A stretch of DNA of 64,000 bases from Dysidea avara (GCF_963678975.1 NC_089275.1:31371977-31435976), one strand, 5' to 3'; shown: positions 22,705 through 34,634, counted from the first letter of the stretch. Notes: generated by a model not told the origin, from the sequence alone. Translations and numbers: made by a program.

Positions 22705-23870
22705 GTCTGGGGACATAATCCCAGAAAGTTTTTTGAAAATTAATGTTCTGAGATTGAATTTGGTGGCAATTTGACTAAAATTTGATAGTTCATCAGAACA
22801 AATAGTATAGCTATACTGAGCTAGAAAATATAATTAGTATGTATAGTGTAAAGTCTCTAAGTCTTTAAAGTAAAGGCTGTAAAGTCTTTAAGTATAACTG
22901 ACATTTTGAGAATGATTTTGGTGCTAACTTTGGGTGAAATTAGGCTGAATTTTTTATTGAACATTCAAATATTTCTGAGCTATAAAATAGAATTAGCATA
23001 AAGTCTAGGCTATACTAAAGCACAAGCAGTGCAAAATATTTAAACATAGATATTGCTGGCATGTGGTGCGCTGGTGTGAAATATTTGCTCCATTTAAAAC
23101 AGGTTATTATACCGCATTTTGAAAGATTTTCTGATTGCTCCTGTGAATTTGAAATACGTCCATGCAATTTATTATAAGCAAAAACAAAGATTTTGAATGT
23201 AATTGTATGGTTTCCGGCCCAGCTATAAATTGGCTTATAACCTAGTTTAAAAGTTTCAAAATATGCCTTAAGGCAATGATTGTGGCATGGCATGGGACCA
23301 TATCTCAAATGATTTAGTATACAGTACATTACCCAACTTCCACAGAAAATGTGGTGCTTTTGTCACAAAGTGAACGATTTCATCATAATTTATTGCTTAG
23401 CTGCTCTATTAAAAACTCCACATGCATAGCTTCAAAGCTAGTGAGTAACAATGCTTTAAAATATTAAAATATGTTTTTCTGTGAATCTAATAATATGCCC
23501 ATACAGGTGATTTTCAAAAATTCAGTCACATATATAGTAAAAGTCATGGTGTTTTCGAGTTTGTGTAATTCATAGGATGTATAAAATTCATAGCCCATGA
23601 AATAGAAAGTCTTCATAGGGTCATAAATATGACAACCCATGAATTTGAATTCATTGAGAAACCATGAGTTTATTAGTTAGTACTGATTCCTTTTGTGTAT
23701 ACAGTAGGGTTTTACAAACAGCAAAATTGAGATATCCTAATAAAGCAATCATTCCAATACATTGTAAGGGCTATTGTAATTTCTAATAAAACAGTCGCAT
23801 GTAAATTATCTATATATATACTAGCTCTTTAAATAGTAAACATATATAATTTGAATTGTGTCATTGTGTT
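22705..23870. other. Intron of the SPP pseudogene, repeat fragments
   Basis: It contains GATTTTCAAAAATTCAGTCACAT at about 23511-23533, the right end of the TIR family seen whole at 28844-29085, and degenerate CTCTATTAGAG motifs at about 23397, 23724 and 23781. The minus-strand ORF at 23015-23329 shows no recognisable protein. Confidence 0.4.
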
Positions 23871-24659
23871 GCTATAGAGGTATTGAAGTTGGATTTCAGC
23901 TTTGTTAAAATGGGCTTCTAGTTTTGGCTGGCTTCATTTCAACAGTTTATTTTGTGACCAAGGTAATGAAGTGTTTGATTCCATGGTAATCTAACTAATG
24001 CTCTGTAGCATTGGATACTGAGTAATGTGTTTACAATGTGCCTCGCCTTCTGTGCCATTGAATTTAGATCCCTGCAAACGTAAGTTAACAGTTGTAAGAA
24101 GTGATCTTTAGTATCTTGCAATTGAGTATATAAGAATTACAGAGCTGCAAATCACGTTTTCTTTCTTCCTGTAAATATACCTCATGCCTGCTGCTTGGGA
24201 GAACGACACTATCATTTGTCTTGATTAGCTGGGTTTAAGCTTAATGCATATTATTTGATAAAGTAATCCTTTTGTGATAAATTCATTTTTGACCTGATAT
24301 AAGACTAAAGTATGTCAAAATACAGTATTTTGTTTAATATTTTAGCACTAGAGTTGGCTGCATTTGTCTATTGGTAATACTGGTCTATGACATACTTTGA
24401 GTAACCAATACATGCATAATAAAATTGTGCGAGTTTAGGTGTATTTCGGTATTGATATGGTGAAAACTGTATGTATTGTAGTTGAATTACCTATGAAATG
24501 TAAGTATGTAGCTAGACTTTTTGTAGTGATGTAATAATGGAGGCCATCATTCAGTGGCGTTTCCTGTTGACTTCCTGGAAAATGGTATTCATGGCAATTT
24601 TTTGTAATGATAGTGTTGGGAGAATTTATATTTCCAGGTGAGTAGTTCACATAATTATG

Positions 24660-24898
24660 TGACTGGGACTGTAAAAACAGGGCATGTGGGCACATAAAAT
24701 TTGCCTACTTTTTCAAACTTTTACCACTCATAACTGTTTATTCCATCATGCTACGGCCATAGAATTTTTCAGCATTACGTAAAATTTTATAGCACAAGTT
24801 ACAGAATGCAAATAGTTTACTCCAATACAGAGATATGACCTGTTGTGTGACGGAGTGTAGTTTGTGCCAACATTCCTTGTTCTCGCAGGCCCAGTCTT
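24660..24898. mobile_element. MITE (GCATGTGGGCACA family), complete
   Basis: GTGACTGGGACTGTAAAAAC at the left end pairs with TTGTTCTCGCAGGCCCAGTC at the right, followed inwards by GGGCATGTGGGCACA and its inverse. It is about 240 bp, non-coding, and begins about 20 bp after an exon of the SPP pseudogene, so it entered a small intron. Confidence 0.8.
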
Positions 24899-25339
24899 AT
24901 GTACAAGTCATATGATTTTTTTGTGATATAAATTAGGATTATTTATTGCTCTTCTATGTTGTTATGATGCAAAGTGAGTAAGGTTGTTAATTCATCATTG
25001 GTATAGCTATGGTGACATTATAATCCAGGCAACACTCCAACAATAGCAGTATCTATTTTATGATAAGATTTATAGCATACATCCTTGGCCTTGTCATTGC
25101 CATTGTGATGTTGCATACATTGAAACCATTCAGCTGAGCACTATTTAGAGCATATAAACAGTCATGCTACTTATATTTGGTGTAGTCTGTGCTGTTATTT
25201 GTGGTGCCGGGATGTTTGGCATTGCCATTACTAACTGCAGCATTTAAAGGAGAACTAAGTGATCTGTGGAGGCGAATGTCTTGCAATAATAAATGTTCTA
25301 CTGATGTTGCATTATTCTTGAAGGTTTAGTGAATTTTGA

Positions 25340-25898
25340 GAACTAGCTATCTGTAGGAAGAAAACAATAAGGAAAAAAAAAACGTTGACAGTATAAGTTT
25401 TAAAATTTGCAATTTTACATCTTACGTCATGGAAAAATTATTTACTTGCTTCTACAAGTTCTTGTATGAATCACTGAATTGTACATATACAGTATGAGGT
25501 ACAGAATAAAGTAGATGGAACATATTGTTCATAACTAACATGTACAGTATGTAGCTATAGACTTTGTCCATAATTAAAATTTTCTGCAATTTGTGCAAGG
25601 CATTCAAGACTTTGTGTTATTTTCATGTTGTCACCAACTGTGCTACTATAATATACTGGGTCAAACCAGATAACTGAGAAGCCAACAGTTTTTAGTGTCA
25701 AGAGAATAATTACTATGAATAAAACTTTGGTAGATGTTTTGCCAAGAATGTACATGTCACGTAAATGATTAAATTAATGTGGTGTGCTCAGAGCTTGGTA
25801 GATGGCAGCATTGATAATAGACACCCTCTATGATGGCAGTAATATATACCTGTGGTTTTACTCATAAGCTGGTATAAGATACATATAGCACAGGTATA
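25340..25898. other. Gene-free stretch after the SPP pseudogene
   Basis: AT-rich. The minus-strand ORF at 25555-25755 reads TSTKVLFIVIILLTLKTVGF and later SLECLAQIAENF; its middle resembles the Cys/Leu-rich lactamase-type text (STVGDN) of 12.9 kb, which hints at an old partial copy of one lactamase exon. This is weak. Confidence 0.3.
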
Positions 25899-26499
25899 CA
25901 GAGTTGGGGGTAACTAGATACTTTTGTAACTAGTTACTTGTAAAGTAACTAGTAATATAACTAGTTACTTGTAAAGTAACTAGTAATATAACTAGTTACT
26001 TGTAAAGTAACTAGTAATATAACTAGTTACTTGCTTTGTAACTAGTAACTTGTAACTAGGAGTAATTGTATGAAAAATAACTAAGTTACAATAGTAACTA
26101 GTTACAATAGTTACATTGTAAATATAGGTACACTGTATTTACACTTTAAAAGCAAGAACCCTTCAACTTTTGTGTCATATATGCTACAGCCACATTAAGT
26201 AGATAGATTCTGTGTACTGATGTCTATGAGTAACAGACCTACCAATAATTAAAACTGACCTAAAATAGCCACAGAATCATTATTTTAAGTGCACATATGT
26301 ATTGCATCCCTTGATTATGCATATCTGAGCAAAAGTCATGTTACAAAAGCTAAAACAAGTCATAATTTATACTAAGAAAGTAACTAGTAACTGGAGTACT
26401 TAGTTACCTTTTAAGGGGTAACTGTAACTATAACTGAGTTACATGGGATAAAAGTAACAAGTAACTAGTTACTTTTCTGAAGTAACTACACCAACTCTG
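25899..26499. mobile_element. Non-autonomous hAT-type element with internal TAACTAGT repeats
   Basis: Ends CAGAGTTGG and CCAACTCTG are flanked by a perfect 8-bp duplication CAGGTATA (25891-25898 and 26500-26507). Just inside the left end is a tandem array of about 32-bp units built from AACTAGTTACTTGTAAAGT (about 25938-26040), and TAACTAGTTAC words recur near the right end. Such subterminal repeats commonly serve as transposase-binding clusters in hAT elements. It is non-coding. Confidence 0.85.
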
Positions 26500-26507
26500 C
26501 AGGTATA

Positions 26508-27735
26508 TATACCTGTAAAGTCTGGGAAACGTGCATACAGTACTGTATTGTATATGGAAATGAAACTCTGTGGTAGCTACCTGTTATATGGAAGCTTTTG
26601 TGACCACCTGGAAGAAGTATCTGTAAACGCTTGTGCCAAACTCTTTATGTAGTCCACAGTCCATATGTGGTCCATGTATAGTGACTTTCAACAGCTACAA
26701 CTATAACTAGTTGCATGAGGAATGTTATAATACAGAACGATTTGAATTTAGCTACATAGCTGTCTGTCAGATTCTGCTGTGCTGCAAAGGCTAAACAGCA
26801 CTTTTAAAATAATGTAAACTCTGCAATACTGGTACTTTATTTGAATAAATAATTGTTGTGATGAAATAATAGAGATATACTTTTACCTTGTAGAATTTTG
26901 CAGATCTGTTAACGTTTACTACAAGGTGGCATGATGTGGCTTATTGTCCATGTTTTGGTTGCATCAATTCATTATTTAGTTGCTGAACCTATAGTGATGT
27001 AATGAATCACCAAATGGTGTAATGCTACATATAAAATCATTTGAGTACAAGCTGTAGTCATAATTCATCTGGCTTGGATGAGTAAAAGTTCCAAGCTGTA
27101 CTGCAATAATACACTGCAATGGTAAAGTCTGATATGCTGGACTACAATTCCACAGGACTGATGCATGTATTTGACGTTATATATGCGTCTATTACAATTG
27201 ACAACCAGGGAAAGTACATATATCTCCACAATTATTATGAGATAGAGTGTACTTAAACTGCCTAATTACTAACCAAGGTTTAAATCCAAGGAAAAACTAT
27301 CTGACAGACTATTGAACTAGAGACAAACAGTACACATACAATAGTCTTAAGCAATTTCACAACAGAAGAGCACAGGCATATATACAGCAACTTTTATAAC
27401 AACTGCTATTGCAGTTCTACAAATACATATTCTAGACAACACAAGAGTAAAATGCTGATTGCTGAAAACGTAAAATGCTGACAATGTTGTCTCATGCTAC
27501 AGTTAGTTAAGCTACTGTACAACCATCACTACTAATAATGATATCTTAAGAACCTTTATAAGTTCTCTGGTTAAACAATATTGTTAATGAATCAAGCATT
27601 ATTTTTGGCTGTGATCGAGCAATCAAAGGTAACAATTGATGGGATCGTTCAACCTATACTAACGTACAGTGTGGCAGTGACTCACCTACCCTTGCAGACT
27701 TTGTCCTGACCACTTTCCTGACAACCACAATGACT
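26508..27735. other. Gene-free stretch
   Basis: AT-rich unique-looking DNA with no ORF above noise, no tandem repeat and no obvious inverted repeat. Nothing supported is seen here. Confidence 0.3.
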
Positions 27736-27789
27736 TGTTTTCTTTTGTGTGGGAGTGGAAATTTTTCTTCTCCCACACACAAAAAGGAA
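27736..27789. repeat. Hairpin of about 54 nt
   Basis: TTTTCTTTTGTGTGGGAG pairs with CTCCCACACACAAAAAGGAAAA around a short loop. The stem is about 18-20 bp with small mismatches. It may be a mini foldback element or an RNA stem; no flanking duplication was seen. Confidence 0.55.
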
Positions 27790-28843
27790 AATTGTGTATC
27801 CGTTACTGGACTGAACTTTAGTATAACTGCCCCCTTGGTGGATTACTTATCCTTTCACCCAAATTACAGTACCATGTTTTGTATTAATCCCTAGTGATGA
27901 AGGATTATCTAGATGGCTTATAATTATTGCCCAAACCATGGTTACACCTGGAAAAATTATATAGGAGCTTTTCATGGTGCCTTTGTCTTTGATATGTTTG
28001 TTAGCCCTCTTTCATGTCTTCAAGTTCTGTTTGTGGGAAATTTGAGCATGCTTTTATATGTTTCTTTGATGGTTTTCCTTCAATAAGACATAAAGAATTA
28101 CAGCAGCCTTGTTGTAAGAAGTCTGCCACAATGTTTACCCTGAACCACCATCACAGCTTTTGTCAGGAGAACAATTATACTACAGATCTGTACATGAACA
28201 TTGAAGATGGTGCCTGGCATGATGTGAGGATAGAGAGGTTTTAGGGACATGATAGGAAGATGGCCTTTCTTTGGATGTTCTTATGCCTCCTCCAGTCCTC
28301 TTTGACCAAATGCTACCATTGAGCTGAATTTGACAAGAAAGAGAATGTATGATGAGTAAGTACATCTATGTAGAAAGGGACACTTTACTGTATTGATACA
28401 TATTTTTATGTTCTGGTGGGATGGCTCTAACTGGAACTATTGCTTGCAACACTTACAAGAAACGAGGTCATCCTTTGTACATGTTTTGGATTAGATTCAA
28501 ACTTTCTTATTCATTTCTGCAGTGATGTGCTTATGAGGATCAAGATCAAGCCATCACAGATGCAATTTACAAAATTCAGCTAGTCTGTTCCTGCAGTGTG
28601 GAACTTGAATAAGTTTATAGTGTAATTCTTTTCTGTAACTTTCAAAAATTTTATAAAAAGGACTAAAAATTGGAGTACTAGATTCAATTTTTTTTTGCCA
28701 CAGAAATTATGAGCATTCACCACAAAACTTAGAACTTGCACATAATGAAGCCTCAGTGTAGTTCACTCTAAGATGATTAGCCTATGGCATGGTATTGTAG
28801 TAAGCACTGTAGCTACAATGGTTTCACTGCTAACATAATAATA
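27790..28843. other. Stretch with small overlapping ORFs, no supported gene
   Basis: ORFs of 61-76 codons at 28014-28244 (+) and 28180-28365 (-) overlap each other and show no domain, no clear splice context and no family resemblance. I treat them as chance frames. Confidence 0.3.
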
Positions 28844-29085
28844 ATATGTGACTGAACATTGGAAAATCACCCATGTGGGCGCGTGTGAAATAATTAGAAA
28901 TCTAATAAGAGCAGGGCACAGTTTTGAAAATATTTCAAGAATTTTCTCGTAATTTAATGGATTGAGAATGGCTTAAAACTATCAACAAGTAGGTTTGCAC
29001 TAAAATTTGTGATTTGATCATTAAATATTTTAGGTGTCAAATGCACCCATATGGATGATTTTCCAAAATTCGGTCACATTATGTA
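28844..29085. mobile_element. TIR MITE (GTGACTGAACATTGGAAAATC family)
   Basis: The left end GTGACTGAACATTGGAAAAT and right end ATTTTCCAAAATTCGGTCAC are inverted repeats of about 30 nt continuing into CACCCAT. The flanks show TA on both sides, which suggests a Tc1/mariner-type target. It is non-coding. Half copies or relatives occur near 23511 and at 46371-47016. Confidence 0.75.
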
Positions 29086-29406
29086 TCTGTCTATCCTTCT
29101 CTTTTGTAATAAACCAAAGGTTCTGTCAGTTTTGCACTACATATGCATCTAATATAGAAATGATACAGAATATCACCTAGCCATTTCATTTTAACAGTTT
29201 GCATAATAATTTGCTTGATTCGTCAACAACTATAGCTACAGTTTGCAATGCTTGAATATGCAATCATTACATAATGTAATGTGGTTTTCACATTACATAG
29301 TATAATGTGGTTTTCACACATGTTTATGTAGCTAAATTAACATAATTCAACTAGGATCTTAAACAACATTGTTCCTTTAATATGTTCCTTCTGTGATGTA
29401 GTTTTC

Positions 29407-29679
29407 CCTATTCAGGTTGGATTACATAGTAGTGGCCTGCCTGTTAGATAGGGAAGAAAACTGCCGATTTTCAAACTGTTAACAAGACATTGTAATTATT
29501 ATTATTATTATGAATTCTTGCTATCAAATAGACCACAGACTACACATTAGTTGTGTGTGCCTTTTACTATTATATTATTTTATAATTGCTATACAACTCG
29601 ATGTGTGTGATTGTTGTGCAATGTCATAAGGATAATGAATTAATAAAAGTGTCCTATTCAGGTTGGATTACATAGTAGT
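29407..29679. repeat. Pair of about 29-bp direct repeats
   Basis: The phrase CTATTCAGGTTGGATTACAT followed by AGTAGTGGC occurs at about 29407-29435 and again at about 29651-29679, 244 bp apart. Between them is AT-rich DNA. It may mark an insertion or a slipped duplication. Confidence 0.6.
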
Positions 29680-29944
29680 GGCACTGCTATAAGTTGAAAA
29701 GTCTGACATTTATTTATTATTTGGGAAGCCAGTACTGCTAATTTTACTGCTCAATGTTGGATAACTTAAACCTGAGCATGTGTAAACAAATGGATGCTCA
29801 TATTTCTAATCACTTAATTTGGTGATTGAAAAGAGTGTTAGAGCAAGATTCCATTTCTCTCCAGAAGAAGAGAACCATCATTGTAACATTTAATGAGATA
29901 AATACAGTTACTGTAGATTAATTCTCTGTTTCATGCCATAGGGG

Positions 29945-30235
29945 GCTCCAGGATTTTTGGTGACTGGTTTCTGATCAAAAGCACAGCTAGATTTTAGGTG
30001 AAGACCAAAAAAAAAAAAGGTCAACACCTCCTAAGAATGGCTATTCTCCACTAAATAATATTTGTATCACTGATTGATAAAGCACATAAAAATCTTTATT
30101 CCCAACTTCATACTTTGCTACACTGCTTCTCTGAATACTGTGACTGCTATATTAGAGTAGCTGACTGCTCTATTAGAGTATCTCAATAATGTGACCGGTT
30201 ACCGGAAACATCATAAACCCCCCTGGAGTTGACCC
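29945..30235 (-). repeat. Copy of the poly-T/GTCTTCAAC dispersed repeat with two CTCTATTAGAG motifs
   Basis: Read on the minus strand it follows the same order as 55975-56270: the CTCTAATAGAG motif twice (about 30141-30186), then CAGTGTAGCAAAG, a T-run and TCTTCACC. The ends are unclear. Confidence 0.55.
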
Positions 30236-32506
30236 TGCATGAAACCACAGTCAGATCACACAAAAAGAAAATCTGTTAATTAAAAAAGAAAAAGTTATGT
30301 TAGGCTGTCAGTTATCCACTCACAGCAGTTCCAAGCCATGACAATCTTCTCATACTTGTACCAGCCATGCTATCAATGATCGGTCTGATGGTAGATTTGA
30401 TGGTTGTATATATGAAACCAATGAAACACTTGACATTCTGAATAGAGGTTGGTTGATAGTGAACCAGCACACTATTTTCAATTGTTTTGTAGTAGTGCAG
30501 GCAATTGTAGATATTCAGTCTTGTCTTGTTTCCTAGATCTTGCAGATTGAATGTTGTGTTTTAAATTTAAATAGCATGTTAGTTCAAGGAAAGCAACCGA
30601 ACGTGTAGCTGAGTTATATACAACAATATCTGCCCTGGGTATTAGAATAGTAGCTTGATGAACTTCACTAGATCGAAAACCCTGAACCAGTGGTGGATCC
30701 AGAGAGGGTTTCAGGTTTAGACACCTGGGATATTTTTACGTGGGCATTAGTGAAAGTCACTCAACAAGTGTAACACTCAGCATGCGAAGCATGTTACAAT
30801 TAAGGGGGCAGTCTGAGCCCATGCCTCCACAGGAAAATTTTGAAAATTAGCTTTCTGAGATTAAATCTGGTAACACGTTTGATTGATATATTAATTAATA
30901 CATGGTATTATTTCATCTAGCAGTGGCAATTCTGAAAGCTGATATTCAGGGGACAAAGCAAACCAAATGAATTCCCCCACAGGAAAAAGTTGACATTTTA
31001 GTCTACTTTTGGTGCTGAACTTGTTGAATAAACATTGAAAGTGATCATACATGTTAAAAGAAAGCTCATTATTTAATGTCAGTCTCTAGAAGTAGCAGCT
31101 ATGAATCTGCATGATAAGCAATGCATGGACCACAACATAAAATTAATGCAGTAGCTAGTATGATTTCATGCATCCAGAAAACTTCTGATCTCATTCCACT
31201 TTGGAATGACTGAATTTATAGGCATAAGTTCTCCCAGGCCTACTGATAGAAAATAATTAAGTTTTGAAGAATGTTTCAGAATGGTAACCGGGGGCAGATC
31301 TATAGACTTTCAAACACGGAGGTTCCACTCTGGAACATGGTAATTGCCAGAGCAGCTTCAGTCTAGTTAGCTACCTCAGTAGTAGCTAGCTAATAATATT
31401 TGATGACAATAATCATTCCCCACTGTTAAATCTTATCATTATATTTAAACCCTACAGAAAATGCAAGTGAAGCTTCTTAAAACCACTAAAACAGTAATTA
31501 TTTCTTTAATAATAGAGATGCTTATTGTATATGAAGAGCCCACATTTCGACCCCTGATGCTAGAATGGTACCAAATGATTAACTATACATTGTTAGCTAT
31601 TATTATTATAGCAAATGTGAATTGTGTGCTTGGCTGCTGGTCTACAAATTAGGTACAGTAGTTTCACCCACCTGTGCTCACTCCATAGACTTATTTGGGC
31701 ACTTCCTTATTTTCAGAGGGGGTTTCAGCTGAAACTATTGCAACCCCCCTGTATCCACCACTGTAATTGTCAGCATAAACATGGCTAGATGGATAGTCAT
31801 GAACCATTTCTTTCAGCTTTAAAACCAGTGAATGAAGTACTTGGTCATGGTGATACATGTATCTTTGTTGTACTAAAGCCACAGGCTAGGATGTGAGCAG
31901 TGGTAGGACAAGTAGAGTCCCACAAGGTTGAACATACGTACCATAACCTCAAGTTTAATGCAGTTGGTAAGGTGCTTGAAGCAGCCCACAGAAGAATGAC
32001 AATTGCCCTGGGTGGGAACCAGACATCAGTTGGTTCTGTGTCCTGTATGATTTCCTCTAACTAGGAGAGTCTCCAAATTTGGATTGGAAGGTGTCTGCAA
32101 ATTAATGAGCAGCTTCATATTTCAGACTTATGATTGTGCAGACAATAAACGCTCGGCTTTAACATACAATGATTGAGCAGTTAGAAGGGAAAATAGTTGC
32201 TCACGTGCAAATATCAACAAAGAGTAGTCAGCATCTTGTGTTTGTAGAGGGACTGCAGTCATAGTGGATGGATTCCACCCTAAAGAAAATAATAAGTTAT
32301 GTCGCTATAAATTAAAGCATAGCCACATTGTAGTTGACTATGGCAGTTACCTGAAAGGAATAGTATACTGGATGCAGGATCAAACTAGCCGCAGGGGCGA
32401 AGCTTAACTGGAACGTCAACTCGTGTGATCATGTGAGCACACACTGCAAACCCACATCTACTGTTAGCTATTGTGTAATACAAATGTCTCAAGATTTATA
32501 ATATTA
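30236..32506. other. Repeat-derived, gene-free stretch
   Basis: CAGTGGTGGATCCAGAG near 30690 and CTGTATCCACCACTG near 31748 look like opposite ends of transposon families seen elsewhere, but no target duplication joins them. ORFs at 31461-31652 and 31691-31882 are AT-rich noise. Nothing here is supported as a gene. Confidence 0.3.
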
Positions 32507-32570
32507 ATGGCATACGAGGTAGATTTCATTGCGGCACCGTTACTGGAGGGGAACAGCTAGGGCGGACTTG

Positions 32571-32660
32571 ATGATAGCCTACGGCAGTCTATTGATAATG
32601 GCAGTTTTGCCCATATTTATAGCAGCTCGTCGCTCAGTTTACACTCAAGAACAATTGAAG
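32571..32660 (+). CDS. First coding exon of the SPP-like gene
   Basis: From ATG 32571 the exon reads MIAYGSLLIMAVLPIF, then a basic turn AARRSV, and ends at AAG|GTACAC in phase 0. This matches the conserved first membrane segment of signal peptide peptidases (family text: AYGSLLLMALLPIFFGALRSV). The next SPP exon downstream on this strand starts at 47552, also in phase 0, and the join continues into a basic KKITAKIAAA-like stretch as expected. The intron would be 14.9 kb, far longer than the others, and full of transposons. An upstream ATG at 32507 opens MAYEVDFIAAPLLEGNS but is one base out of frame and stops, so the true N-terminus is unsettled. The exon could instead belong to another, lost copy. 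Confidence 0.75.
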
Positions 32661-32806
32661 GTACACGTCAATCGTTATCACATGTACATGCCATGTTATA
32701 CTGTGGATAAAGGGACCACTCTTGTGCCGCGGCCAAGCGCCAAACTGCTTTTTTCGTTGGTGGGAAGAAAGAGGTTCTGAACGCAATGGCTACATCAGTT
32801 ATTCCA

Positions 32807-32840
32807 CCCCCCCCCCCCCCCCCCCCCCCCCAAAAAAAAA
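32807..32840. repeat. Poly-C run followed by poly-A
   Basis: About 25 C then 9 A, 150 bp into the first intron of the SPP-like gene. It creates the false minus-strand ORF of glycines at 32668-32868. Length in the assembly may be unreliable. Confidence 0.9.
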
Positions 32841-33384
32841 TACAAAAGAAAAAAATTGATCTATGCATTGACTATGTGTTGTGTACTGGTGAAGCTAATA
32901 TCTTTGTCTAGGGCCAGCTAACAAGCTTGAATTTAAACTATGCAATGCATTGATGCTTTAGTTAGTATTTTGAGTCCATCTCTTAGTTGTCCAGCACGTA
33001 TACCAGCTGGTGCTGGGGGTGGTGCCAAGGGCAGTCCATCTAGCCTGAGAGAAAATTATTTGTTACTTTTGTTCCATCATAATCTGAATCTATACTGTAG
33101 TTATCAATAAAGCACACCAGCTAGATGTACACTGTAGCTACGCACTACTTCCTGTTGTGGACCAAACTTAGTTCAGAAGTGCCAAATAGGCACCCACTAA
33201 TCATTGGCTGTGGGGAATCTTCAAGTCTCTACCAATGAGTAGATATTATTATATTATGAGCATAAGCAGCTATTCCATCATTTACTTGACTACCAAACAC
33301 AGTAGCTGTATGAATGTGAGTTGGAGGCTCACTTGAACTCATCCCTTCAAACAGACAATGAAAGGCATTTAGTACAGTACGTAT

Positions 33385-33744
33385 TAGAGGTGTGCGATAA
33401 CAAATTTAGACATATCTCGATATTTCCTTTTGAACATATCTCGATTATCTAACATATCTAGATGATTGGAAAAAAAAGCATATTATAGTCTACTGCCAAT
33501 TATGTACGTAACCAGTGAAGTGAGCACAATTTTGAAGAGTATAAAGAAGTGAAAAGTGATAGTTTTAGTACAGTGCTCAAGTGGTGGGAGAGTTGGAGAT
33601 GGTCTATACCATCAGATATTCCTTGATATACAAGTAATTTACGGAAGTTTACTATTATCTAGATAAATAAACCTATTATCCTAATCTCGATAAGTCTTAT
33701 GATATCTAGATAATCGGATATATCTAGATAACCGCACACCTCTA
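33385..33744. mobile_element. Non-autonomous hAT-type element, 360 bp
   Basis: Ends TAGAGGTGTGCGATA and AACCGCACACCTCTA are inverted repeats flanked by a perfect 8-bp duplication GTACGTAT (33377-33384 and 33745-33752). TAGAGGTGTGCG-type ends are common in animal hAT MITEs. The inside has repeated ATCTCGAT and ATCTAGATA words near both ends, likely subterminal binding sites. It is non-coding. Confidence 0.95.
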
Positions 33745-33752
33745 GTACGTAT

Positions 33753-34634
33753 GACAATGGCATTAGCGAGGGTTAGGGTTGGATACAACTTTGGTTTATT
33801 CTTTACCAGTCTTTCTTTGCCACAACTATACAAGTTTCAAAATCTAAAGGAGATGGGTAGCTGGTAACTATAACACAGTGGTTAGATGACTTGCCCATAG
33901 TCTGGGGAACTTGATAGCAATAATCTCTTGGGATACATTTTGTGTGGCTCATTTTGAAAGTAACTTATATGGTACAATATCCACAGCCTCTCAGTAATGT
34001 TATTATAATATTGTATTCATAACAATGAACAAGTTTATATTGATACTATGTTCATTATATTGGTGTGACTCTATGCCACACACATGCAAATGATTTAATC
34101 TGATGTATATACTTTGTTTATCACTAACTTTACCAGAGAACAGGGAATTATTTTGAATTTGTTAATACTATTATGGAAACCACTAAACAGACATATGTTT
34201 AATCCACTTTTATAGCATCCTAGTTACCAATTATAAACTATAAATTCCTCAATTGAGAAACTTAATGTACACCTGTCTACTGTGGTGACTAGGCCTAGTC
34301 AAATTTACTGTATATGTGTGATGATCTGGCTTCCATGCACACAAAAGCAAACTAATTTTTTCTGGATTGCTGACCTAATGGACTATCACATTCCACTCTA
34401 TCTTTTCTTCAGATCTGGCTGCCCTATTCTGACAACCTTCAGCTGCCTTTATCAGACACTATGAAAGCCATGAGTGGAGGTTTGGCATAGTTCAATGGCC
34501 ATGAGTTTGCGGGTATGGTCTGCCGTGAGCTGGGGAAGCCTTGGAGGACTGGGAAGTCTTGTTTTTCTTCACTTACTATAGATGAACTTCTGGTTTTCTT
34601 ACTCCATTTTATACTCCTACATGATTATATATAA
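33753..34634. other. Gene-free stretch in the SPP-like intron
   Basis: AT-rich DNA. The ORF at 34282-34464 has no recognisable content. Nothing else is supported. Confidence 0.3.

Larger units (their letters stand above)
19454..25339 (+). pseudogene. Signal peptide peptidase (SPP/presenilin-type) family pseudogene
   Basis: Recognisable exons: about 19454-19594, 19651-19748, 23878-23962, 24009-24079, 24346-24400, 24439-24499, 24555-24637, 24937-24973, 25029-25133, 25186-25271, 25324-25339. They match, exon by exon, the SPP-like gene at 47552-54649. SPPs are multipass ER membrane aspartyl proteases. Landmarks: INYMSKDYINLILS, HWILSNVF, VYDIL (YD motif kept) and SVLLFVVP in the PAL position. 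Lesions: one base missing near 23920; TGG changed to TGA at 24398-24400; one base missing near 24600, in front of the active site that would read VLGE instead of GLGD; a lost donor (CT) and one missing base at 25133-25134; and GC instead of GT donors at 19595 and 25272. Introns are retained, so it is a DNA duplicate, not a retrocopy. No N-terminal exon was found upstream. Confidence 0.85.

Noticed and set aside
28014-28365. Overlapping ORFs on both strands, one Cys/His-rich
   Set aside because: Short, mutually overlapping, with no spaced Cys/His pattern that fits a known zinc finger, and no exon signals.
30690-31762. Possible 1.07-kb element with CAGTGGTGGAT ends
   Set aside because: The ends match in inverse but no target duplication is present, and single ends of this type are common here, so the two ends may come from different copies.
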